Source of the DNA: Rhizobiaceae bacterium
GTDB taxonomy: Bacteria; Pseudomonadota; Alphaproteobacteria; Rhizobiales; Rhizobiaceae
Reading direction: 5' to 3'
DNA length: 5,168 nucleotides
Assembly (NCBI GenBank): GCA_020696915.1
Contig: JAJFMR010000239.1
Span: 1 to 5,168, forward strand
The notes beneath the pieces are model-generated. The model was not told where the DNA came from, did not search any database, and worked only from the letters and a program-made list of their open reading frames with translations. This document shows positions 1 to 4,662 of the stretch, piece after piece. The position numbers and the translations under genes were made by a program. Each line of letters begins with the position of its first letter. Position 1 is the stretch's first letter.

Positions 1-1188
1 GGCGCGCCGGAGCCAAAGCACTGGGCTTCGGACACCACCTGGTCACAGCCGGCCAGATCGACGGCGTCGGGCGACTTTCGCAACTGGCTTTTCGTCAAGA
101 TCGACACTGACGAGGGCATCACCGGTGTCGGCGAATGCTCAGGGTGGCCGCGCGTCATCGAGACCGCCGTCCAGGACCTCAGGACCATTCTGGTCGGCGA
201 GGACCCGACTCACATCGAACGGCTGTGGCAGAAGATGCTCGCCGCAATCATGGGCCACGGCATGCTCGGCACGGTCGGCGGCGGCGCCATGACGGGCATC
301 GACATGGCCCTGTGGGACATCAAGGGCAAGGCGCTCGACACGCCAGTGTGGAATCTGCTGGGCGGCAAGGTGCGCGACCGCGTCCGGATCTATGGCCACG
401 CCAACACGCCCGAAGTGGCTCTTTCACTGCAACGGCGGGGCTTCACCGCGCTGAAGTGCGGCGGCGTTTCGGATCCGGTTCGCAAGGTCGCCAGCATCCG
501 CGATGCGGTCGGCAGCGACATGGACATCATGATCGATCTGCACGGCCCGCCATGGCTGACGCCGGCGGACGCGGCGCGGCTCGCTCGGGCGCTGGAACCC
601 TACGAACTCGCATGGATAGAAGATCCGATCGCGCCGGAGAACCTGGAAGGATATCGTCGGATCAGGGATGCGGCCCAGGTGCCATTGGCTTCGGGCGAGC
701 GCATGGCCACCATCTTCGGCGAGCGCGAACTGATCGAGCGCGAGCTCGTCGACGTCGTCCAGCCCGACACCGGGCGAGCCGGCGGCATCACCCAGATGAA
801 GAAGATCGCGGCGATGGCGGAAGCGCACCACATCATGCTGGCGCCGCATTCCGGCTCGCTCGGGCCGGTTGCGGAATATGCCGCGCTGCACCTCATGGCA
901 GCCATCCCCAACGCCCTCATGCTGGAACGCATCGAGGACGATTGGGAGGGGCGGGCCAGGACCGTGATCCCGCATCCCATCCAGAAGGACGGCTTCCTTT
1001 CCGTGCCTGACGCACCCGGCCTCGGCGTCGACATCGACGAGGAATTCGTCGCGCGCCACCCCTCCCGGGGCAACGTCGCAATGCCGGTCCTGCAGGATTC
1101 GAATTCATACGCCGAGGGAACCCGCGACGAGCACGCCTACGTGCAGACAAGGCTCAGGCGCGCGCGCTACTACAGCGCGAAGCCGTGA
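1..1188 (+). CDS. Enolase-superfamily sugar-acid dehydratase (mandelate racemase/muconate lactonizing family, galactonate/gluconate dehydratase type), 5'-partial
   Basis: The frame is open from base 1 to the TGA at 1186-1188 (395 residues seen; the family is usually 380-410, so about 10-15 N-terminal residues are missing). Counting base 1 as codon 1, the capping domain includes RNWLFVKIDTDEGITGVGE (about 28-46) and MTGIDMALWDIKGKAL. The barrel carries metal ligands D179 (in DLHG), E207 (WIEDP) and E233 (SGERM). H181 two residues after the first ligand, D256 (QPDTGRAGG) and H283 (APHSG) match the acid/base set of D-galactonate dehydratase, including the 27-residue D-H spacing. The second-strand KxK of racemases and cycloisomerases is absent (K152-C-G154). 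This predicts metal-dependent beta-elimination of water from an aldonate or uronate-derived acid to give a 2-keto-3-deoxy acid in the cytosol; the exact substrate cannot be read. The C-terminus has an extra basic tail (about residues 370-395). An internal ATG at 235 is not the start, because homology extends upstream of it. Its product would suit the DapA-like enzyme encoded convergently. Confidence 0.9.
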   Translation, partial: GAPEPKHWASDTTWSQPARSTASGDFRNWLFVKIDTDEGITGVGECSGWPRVIETAVQDLRTILVGEDPTHIERLWQKMLAAIMGHGMLGTVGGGAMTGIDMALWDIKGKALDTPVWNLLGGKVRDRVRIYGHANTPEVALSLQRRGFTALKCGGVSDPVRKVASIRDAVGSDMDIMIDLHGPPWLTPADAARLARALEPYELAWIEDPIAPENLEGYRRIRDAAQVPLASGERMATIFGERELIERELVDVVQPDTGRAGGITQMKKIAAMAEAHHIMLAPHSGSLGPVAEYAALHLMAAIPNALMLERIEDDWEGRARTVIPHPIQKDGFLSVPDAPGLGVDIDEEFVARHPSRGNVAMPVLQDSNSYAEGTRDEHAYVQTRLRRARYYSAKP

Positions 1189-1216
1189 GGATGGACGATC
1201 GATGAACGACGACGAT

Positions 1217-1243
1217 GGCTTCGGCATCGGTGATGCCTGAGCC
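1217..1243. terminator. Hairpin in the convergent gap, possible bidirectional terminator
   Basis: Between the convergent stops at 1188 and 1262 lies a nested stem: GGCT (1217-1220) pairs with AGCC (1240-1243), then a 2x2 internal loop, then GGCATC (1223-1228) pairs with GATGCC (1232-1237) around a GGT triloop. The location between two convergent genes fits termination of both transcripts. There is no strong T-run on either side, so intrinsic termination would be weak or Rho-assisted. Seen directly: the dyad. Inferred: its role. Confidence 0.45.
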
Positions 1244-1261
1244 GGGCCTGGCATTTCGGCT

Positions 1262-2035
1262 TCAGGGCTCTGCCGGCCTCGGGCTGTCGCCGTCGAACAC
1301 CCGCCGCCGCGCGTCCTGTATATGTCTGTGCATCGCCGTCGACGCGGCGTCCTCGTCCTTGGCCAGTATCGCCTCGTATACGACCCTGTGTTCGGTCAGG
1401 ACGAGGTTGAGCCGTTGCGAAGGATTGAGCAGCGACAGCTGTCGGTTGAGCAGCATCGCCGTTTTGAACGACTGCTCCAGGGAATGCAGCGTGGTCGAGA
1501 AATAGGCGTTGCCCGAGGCATCGGCCACGGCCTTGTGAAATGCGAAATCGGACTCGACGTCGACGGTGCCCATCTCGACCGCATCGCGCAGCGATCGCAG
1601 CGTGGCGTCGATCTTGTCCAGCACCGCCTCGTCTCGCCTGGCGGCCGCAAGCCGTGCGGCCATCGGTTCGACCGCGAGCCGGAACTCGAAACAGCGCTGG
1701 ATATCGGCGATGCTCCCGATCGGCGCGAAGCGCAGCAGCGCGCTGCCGGGGCGCTTGAGGACGAAGCTGCCGGCGCCTTGCCGCGGCTGGATCAGGCCGT
1801 CGTCACGCAGCCGGGCAAGGGCTTCTCGCACCACCGGCCGCGACACGGCGAATTCCTGCGCGAGCAACGTCTCGGTCGGCAGCTTGGCGCCCTCGGGATA
1901 GCGGCCCTGGACGATATCCTTCAGTACGACCTCGTAGACCTGATCACTGAGCTTCACCTGCTGGCGTCTGCCCAGCCGGGCCTCCTGCGCCATCGTCGAG
2001 GACCGGTTGGCTGACCTGCCCATGTCATTGTTCAA
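1262..2035 (-). CDS. GntR-family transcriptional regulator, FadR/FCD subfamily
   Basis: This 257-residue protein has an N-terminal winged helix-turn-helix (about 28-95) with the GntR pattern: DIVQGRYPEGAKLPTE, then LAQEFAVSRPVVREALARL, then GLIQPRQGAGSFV. An all-helical FCD effector domain (about 105-245) follows. It keeps the usual metal-site residues: D and H in DFAFHKAV, H in LTEHRVVYEAI and H in AMHRHIQDARRR. FCD regulators typically bind carboxylates or sugar acids and relieve repression, which fits neighbours that act on sugar acids. The start is taken as TTG at 2033-2035 because GGAGGGGG lies six bases upstream. In-frame ATGs at 2021-2023 and 1991-1993 lack a well-spaced ribosome site and would shorten the non-conserved N-terminus by 4 or 14 residues. 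The gene follows the DapA-like gene by 29 bases on the same strand, so it is probably co-transcribed and autoregulated through the promoter near 3234-3263. Confidence 0.93.
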   Translation of the reverse strand: MNNDMGRSANRSSTMAQEARLGRRQQVKLSDQVYEVVLKDIVQGRYPEGAKLPTETLLAQEFAVSRPVVREALARLRDDGLIQPRQGAGSFVLKRPGSALLRFAPIGSIADIQRCFEFRLAVEPMAARLAAARRDEAVLDKIDATLRSLRDAVEMGTVDVESDFAFHKAVADASGNAYFSTTLHSLEQSFKTAMLLNRQLSLLNPSQRLNLVLTEHRVVYEAILAKDEDAASTAMHRHIQDARRRVFDGDSPRPAEP

Positions 2036-2041
2036 GCGGCG

Positions 2042-2049
2042 CCCCCTCC
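2042..2049 (-). promoter_or_regulatory. Ribosome binding site deciding the TTG start of the GntR gene
   Basis: On the minus strand this reads GGAGGGGG, six bases before the TTG at 2035. A short stem, CCCT-CGG-AGGG, just upstream could partly cover it in the mRNA. It is the only strong site near any candidate start of this gene. Confidence 0.6.
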
Positions 2050-2064
2050 GAGGGTCCCTGGGAA

Positions 2065-3006
2065 TTATCCTGCCATTGCCTCGTGGCCGAGGCCGGCTTC
2101 TACTGCCATCAGTTCCCGGGTGGCGTTGCGAACGGGATCACGCAATTCCGGGGCAATGTTGGCCATCAAGGGCATCATCGGCCCCATGTCGCCGATGCCA
2201 CCCAGACTGACCGCCTCGTGCAGCACGAAAGCGGGACCGTGCCGGTCGCGCAGGGTTTCGAGTCCCAGGAAGGTCTGTCTTATGCGTTCGGCCTCGGCAT
2301 AGTCGGCGGCCTTCAGCGCCCGCAGCAGGCGCATGGAATTTGCGGGTGCGACACAGCCCGATCCGGTGGTGAAGGCGCCAAGCCCGAAGGTCCGGAAATG
2401 AGCGATCGTCGGTCTCTCGCCAATGCCGCTGACGATCTTGGCGGTGCCGATGGCGGCAACCAGTCGCCCCAGGTAGGCGTCCACCGCCGGATCGGTGCGA
2501 ACGATGGCGTATTTGACGAAGAGAAGGCAGCCGTCGCGATCGAGCCGGGCAATGCGGTCGACGCTGAGATAGTTCTCGTCCTTGACATAGAGGACGAGCG
2601 GAAACCCGAGCCTGGCGACGGTCAGTCGAATTGCGCGGTCGAGGCCTTCCTGGGTCATATTGGCCATTGTCGGCAGCACCATCGCGGTTGGAAACCGCTT
2701 GCGCGACAGGATGGCAGCCTGATCCAGCATGGTTCCGAACGCCGGGCCGATCGAAGGAATGACCCAGGTCCCGGCGGCGACGGTCTCGGCCAGGAAGTCG
2801 AGGATCCCCTCGTACTCGGACATCGCCACATTGTAGAAGTTCGCGTTGCCGCCGCACATGATGATGGAAATGCCGCCGGCTTCCAGATAGCGGATCAGCG
2901 CCCTGTTGGCGGCCGGCGCAAGGACCAGGTCGTCGGTGCGGGCAAGCGGCGGCACCGCGATGACCGACGCCTGCCAGTCGGACGGCCCTTCGAGCGCTTC
3001 CTTCAT
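2065..3006 (-). CDS. DapA-superfamily (DHDPS/N-acetylneuraminate lyase-like) aldolase or dehydratase
   Basis: The 313-residue length is normal for this class I aldolase barrel family. The Schiff-base lysine is K165 in LLFVKYA, and the conserved tyrosine is Y140 in FPLVLYVKDENYLS. The stretch LYVKDENYLSVDRIARL resembles the corresponding strand of 5-keto-4-deoxyglucarate dehydratases. A GLGAFTTGSGCVAP segment (208-221) sits where the family has its late active-site loop. The loop that is GTTGE in true dihydrodipicolinate synthase (GTGEFF in KdgD) is here GGNANFYN (52-59), so lysine biosynthesis is unlikely. A role on a 2-keto-3-deoxy acid, by retro-aldol cleavage to pyruvate or by dehydration/decarboxylation, fits the dehydratase gene convergent with it. 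The ATG at 3004-3006 has AGGAGGG five bases upstream. It is the first confident gene of a minus-strand unit that continues into the GntR regulator. The exact substrate is not determinable. Confidence 0.88.
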   Translation of the reverse strand: MKEALEGPSDWQASVIAVPPLARTDDLVLAPAANRALIRYLEAGGISIIMCGGNANFYNVAMSEYEGILDFLAETVAAGTWVIPSIGPAFGTMLDQAAILSRKRFPTAMVLPTMANMTQEGLDRAIRLTVARLGFPLVLYVKDENYLSVDRIARLDRDGCLLFVKYAIVRTDPAVDAYLGRLVAAIGTAKIVSGIGERPTIAHFRTFGLGAFTTGSGCVAPANSMRLLRALKAADYAEAERIRQTFLGLETLRDRHGPAFVLHEAVSLGGIGDMGPMMPLMANIAPELRDPVRNATRELMAVEAGLGHEAMAG

Positions 3007-3161
3007 TTCAACCCTCCTGACAGCCCCGATGACCGAAATCCTGCACCCTGGTCGACCCGCGGCAATGCGTCCCGCAAGCGACGGTGCCAGGCCGCCAGGG
3101 TCTCCGGGGGCCGAGCCGGCGCTTCATCCTTCAGGTGCGCTACGATCCAACGCTCGTCCAA
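3003..3161 (-). CDS. Possible 52-residue small protein or leader ORF, translationally coupled to the DapA-like gene
   Basis: No family is recognised. The frame begins at TTG (3159-3161) with GGGAG six bases upstream and ends at TGA (3003-3005), overlapping the next gene's ATG as ATGA, a common coupling arrangement. The product starts (M)DERWIVAHLKDEAP and continues with a TLAAWHRRLRDALPRV segment that could form a basic amphipathic helix; it has no signal peptide or membrane segment. By hand count about 81% of the first 37 third positions are G/C, like the flanking genes, and the bias falls off near the 3' end. It lies downstream of the candidate minus-strand promoter. It could be a small protein, a regulatory leader, the remnant of a longer gene, or chance; the same frame is open farther upstream to 3329 but crosses the promoter. 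Confidence 0.3.
   Translation of the reverse strand: MDERWIVAHLKDEAPARPPETLAAWHRRLRDALPRVDQGAGFRSSGLSGGLK
3012..3018 (-). promoter_or_regulatory. Ribosome binding site of the DapA-like gene
   Basis: AGGAGGG on the minus strand, five bases before the ATG at 3006, is the strongest ribosome site in the window. It lies inside the last codons of the possible upstream small ORF. Confidence 0.75.
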
Positions 3162-3167
3162 ATATGG

Positions 3168-3172
3168 CTCCC
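3168..3172 (-). promoter_or_regulatory. Possible ribosome binding site for the small TTG ORF
   Basis: GGGAG on the minus strand is six bases before the TTG at 3159-3161. It is the reason for choosing that start in the small ORF; short purine runs like this also occur by chance. Confidence 0.3.
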
Positions 3173-3203
3173 GAGATACCGCGCGCCGGGCGCTCAAGTC
3201 CCA

Positions 3204-3233
3204 TTGACGCAGGGCGCAACCAGCGACTAGGCT
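3204..3233 (+). promoter_or_regulatory. Weak candidate promoter for the rightward ATPase/deacylase unit
   Basis: TTGACG (3204-3209) is followed after 18 bases by TAGGCT (3228-3233). A better -10 match, TAGAAT, lies at 3233-3238 but is 23 bases from that -35. Either would overlap the leftward promoter. No better rightward promoter was found between here and 3508. Confidence 0.25.
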
Positions 3234-3263
3234 AGAATATGTAATCTTGCCTGACAACCTCAA
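3234..3263 (-). promoter_or_regulatory. Candidate sigma70-type promoter for the dapA-like/GntR unit
   Basis: On the minus strand TTGAGG (3263-3258) and TATTCT (3239-3234) are separated by 18 bases, in the most A/T-rich part of the intergenic region. The expected start of transcription is near 3227. The match is moderate; alphaproteobacterial promoters are often weak matches, so this remains a prediction. Confidence 0.45.
3247..3257. promoter_or_regulatory. Candidate operator for the GntR/FCD regulator
   Basis: TTGCCTGACAA is an 11-base imperfect palindrome (TTG/CAA arms, one mismatched inner pair). On the other strand it reads TTGTCAGGCAA. Short inverted repeats with TTG/CAA-type arms are usual targets of FCD-subfamily GntR proteins. 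It lies within the spacer of the candidate minus-strand promoter, where a bound repressor would block polymerase, and just downstream of a possible rightward start. Assignment to the neighbouring regulator is inference from position. Confidence 0.4.
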
Positions 3264-3302
3264 TTTTGGGTGGCGGGAAGCATTGCCTGGGACCGGAGTT
3301 GA

Positions 3303-3325
3303 AGAACACAGCCTCTGTCTGTTCT
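3303..3325. promoter_or_regulatory. Perfect-armed dyad AGAACA-N11-TGTTCT
   Basis: AGAACA (3303-3308) and TGTTCT (3320-3325) are exact reverse complements with 11 bases between them, and CAG/CTG inside adds further symmetry. It could be a binding site for a dimeric regulator or a hairpin in the rightward leader. The half-site centres are 17 bases apart, somewhat more than one helical turn. No regulator can be named. Confidence 0.3.
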
Positions 3326-3372
3326 GCATGCTTGCTTCGACACCGGCCGGGGGCGCGGAGCCCGTGAGGTTG

Positions 3373-3480
3373 GGCGCGTGACAGCGCCGACGTTGACCGG
3401 CGCCCCGGGGAATCGGAAGGTCCGGGTAGCTCCGGACGTGGGCGCCGCGTCGGCGACCTTGGAAGCTGCCGCTGGGGCAG
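3373..3480 (+). other. Run of short GC-rich hairpins in the ATPase leader
   Basis: Five back-to-back small dyads are seen: GGCGC/GCGCC (3373-3377, 3384-3388), CCGG/CCGG (3397-3400, 3405-3408), GTCCGG/CCGGAC (3420-3425, 3432-3437), CGCCG/CGGCG (3443-3447, 3451-3455) and CTGCC/GGCAG (3466-3470, 3476-3480). The last ends 19 bases before the ribosome site. None carries a T-run. They may shape the leader RNA, but high G/C content makes short stems common. No known riboswitch class is recognised. Confidence 0.3.
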
Positions 3481-3498
3481 GGTCATGGGCGGATGAAC

Positions 3499-3504
3499 AG
3501 GAGG
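3499..3504 (+). promoter_or_regulatory. Ribosome binding site of the ABC ATPase gene
   Basis: AGGAGG lies four bases before the ATG at 3509, supporting that start over the out-of-frame ATG at 3493. Confidence 0.7.
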
Positions 3505-3508
3505 CCGA

Positions 3509-4606
3509 ATGGCACGCATACTGCTGAGGAACCTTCGCAAGGTCTACGACGAGGCCGAAGTGGTCCGGGGCATCAACCTGGACGTTTCGCACAACGAGTT
3601 CCTGGCGCTCGTCGGCCCCTCCGGGTGCGGCAAGAGCACGACTCTCCGTATGATCGCCGGCCTCGAGCCGATCACTTCGGGGGAGGTGATCATTGGCGAC
3701 AGGGTCGTCAACTCCGACCAGCCGAAGGATCGGGACATCGCCATGGTGTTCCAGAACTATGCGCTCTATCCCCACATGACCGTCTACCAGAACATGTCGT
3801 TTGGACTGAGGCTGAGGCGGACCGCCAAGGCAGAAATCCACGAACGGGTGCTGCAGGCAGCGGAGATCCTGAACATCACCGAGCTTCTGCAGCGCCGGCC
3901 GAAGCAGTTGTCCGGAGGGCAGCGCCAGCGCGTGGCCATGGGCCGCTCGATCGTGCGCAACCCCCAGGCCTTCCTGTTCGACGAGCCGCTGTCCAATCTC
4001 GACGCCAAGCTGCGCGTGCAGATGCGTACGCAGATCAAGAAGCTGCATCGGAGAATGAAGACGACGGTTCTCTATGTCACGCATGACCAGGTCGAGGCGA
4101 TGACCCTTGCCGACCGAATCGTGGTGATGAATGCGGGGGGGATCGAGCAGGTGGCCAGCCCCCAGGAGATGTACGACCACCCGGCAACCAGGTTCGTCGC
4201 AGGCTTCATCGGCTCTCCCGCCATGAACATGATCCCCTGCGCGGTCGAGCGCCGGGCCACCCATCTGGCGATCCGGCTCGGCGAGCGTCACGCACTGGAT
4301 GTTCCGGCCGACAGGACTGCGCGCTATGCAGACTATGTCGGCAAGCCGATGCTGTTCGGCATCCGACCGGAGCACATCACTGAGAGACGCGCTCACGTGA
4401 ACGAGGCGCAGCGCGACTTCACCGACGAAGTGCAGGTCCTCGAGCCCATGGGCGTCGACACCATGGTTTTCCTGGAGATCAACGGCGAAGAGGTTTGCGC
4501 GCGTGCGGCGCCGCATTCGGTCCGTCCGGTCGGTGAGCCGATGGAGTTCACCATCGACATGTCGAACATGCACCTGGTCGACCTGGGAACCGACAAGGTG
4601 GTCTAG
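3509..4606 (+). CDS. ABC transporter ATP-binding subunit, CUT1 UgpC/MsmK/MalK type
   Basis: This complete 365-residue protein is of normal length for the family. It shows Walker A GPSGCGKST (36-44), Q-loop Q82 in FQNYALYPHMTVYQNM, signature LSGGQRQR (134-141), Walker B FLFDEP (155-160; D158, E159), D-loop SNLD (162-165) and switch histidine H192 (VTHDQVEAMTLADRI). All residues needed for ATP hydrolysis are present. From GFIGSPAMNM (232-241) onward it has the MalK-like OB/TOBE regulatory domain, including FGIRPEHI (283-290). It would sit as a homodimer on the inner face of the membrane and power import by a carbohydrate-type binding-protein-dependent transporter. No permease or solute-binding gene lies in the window, so the partners must be elsewhere, most simply downstream. 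Databases often label this group UgpC, but nothing here points to glycerol-3-phosphate. The next gene starts within 57 bases on the same strand, suggesting an operon. Confidence 0.95.
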   Translation: MARILLRNLRKVYDEAEVVRGINLDVSHNEFLALVGPSGCGKSTTLRMIAGLEPITSGEVIIGDRVVNSDQPKDRDIAMVFQNYALYPHMTVYQNMSFGLRLRRTAKAEIHERVLQAAEILNITELLQRRPKQLSGGQRQRVAMGRSIVRNPQAFLFDEPLSNLDAKLRVQMRTQIKKLHRRMKTTVLYVTHDQVEAMTLADRIVVMNAGGIEQVASPQEMYDHPATRFVAGFIGSPAMNMIPCAVERRATHLAIRLGERHALDVPADRTARYADYVGKPMLFGIRPEHITERRAHVNEAQRDFTDEVQVLEPMGVDTMVFLEINGEEVCARAAPHSVRPVGEPMEFTIDMSNMHLVDLGTDKVV

Positions 4607-4650
4607 GACCGAGCCGGATGTCGATGGCGGCCAGGCAGTCTGGAGATATC

Positions 4651-4654
4651 GGAG
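4651..4654 (+). promoter_or_regulatory. Ribosome binding site favouring the ATG at 4663
   Basis: GGAG lies eight bases before the ATG at 4663. In-frame ATGs at 4618 and 4624 would add 15 or 13 residues; the first has only a weak AGGA nine bases upstream, overlapping the ATPase stop. Confidence 0.5.
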
Positions 4655-4662
4655 ACCCCGTG

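Larger units (their letters stand above)
3162..3508. other. Divergent intergenic control region between the dapA-like unit and the ABC ATPase
   Basis: No convincing gene was seen here on either strand; the open frames are proline/arginine-rich shadows of GC bias. The part around 3204-3270 is richer in A/T and holds candidate promoters in both directions plus an imperfect palindrome. A second dyad lies at 3303-3325. From about 3373 to 3480 there is a run of short GC hairpins. If the rightward transcript starts near 3240, the ATPase has a leader of about 270 bases, long for a transporter gene; the leftward leader would be about 65 bases to the small ORF and 220 bases to the dapA-like ATG. Confidence 0.7.

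Noticed and set aside
1..8. GGCGCGCC (AscI-type eight-base palindrome) at the very first bases
   Set aside because: The reading frame of the dehydratase runs through it and such palindromes are frequent at this G/C content; there is no sign of vector or joining sequence.
3..110. Alternative frame at the left edge that reads like protein (GAKALGFGHHLVTAGQIDGV) to a TGA at 108-110
   Set aside because: It could suggest an upstream gene or a frameshift, but the dehydratase frame is also open from base 1 and continues directly into the conserved RNWLFVKI segment; about 100 bases are too few to decide.
135..1010. Long arginine/histidine/glycine-rich open frame on the plus strand inside the dehydratase gene
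   Set aside because: It is a shadow of GC-biased coding; it has no domain and lies wholly over a clear enolase-superfamily gene.
3045..3101. Inverted repeat ACCCTGG (3045-3051) / CCAGGGT (3095-3101)
   Set aside because: The seven-base arms are 43 bases apart within the possible small ORF and no further symmetry joins them; this is expected by chance in GC-rich sequence.
2083..3207. 374-codon plus-strand open frame opposite the dapA-like gene
   Set aside because: It is antisense to a gene with clear catalytic motifs and has a glycine/aspartate/arginine-rich composition typical of antisense frames in GC-rich DNA.
3510..3525. Sigma54-like sequence TGGCACG-N4-CTGCT
   Set aside because: It is one base from the -24/-12 consensus but overlaps the start codon of the ATPase gene, so a promoter there would not serve the gene, and no downstream ORF or enhancer-binding protein gene supports it.
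3232..3540. 102-codon minus-strand frame across the divergent control region
   Set aside because: The product is proline/arginine/serine-rich low complexity, and the frame runs across the best promoter candidate and into the ATPase start.
3260..4573. 437-codon minus-strand open frame opposite the ABC ATPase
   Set aside because: The plus strand encodes every ABC ATPase motif; the antisense product is histidine/arginine/aspartate-rich with no recognisable domain.
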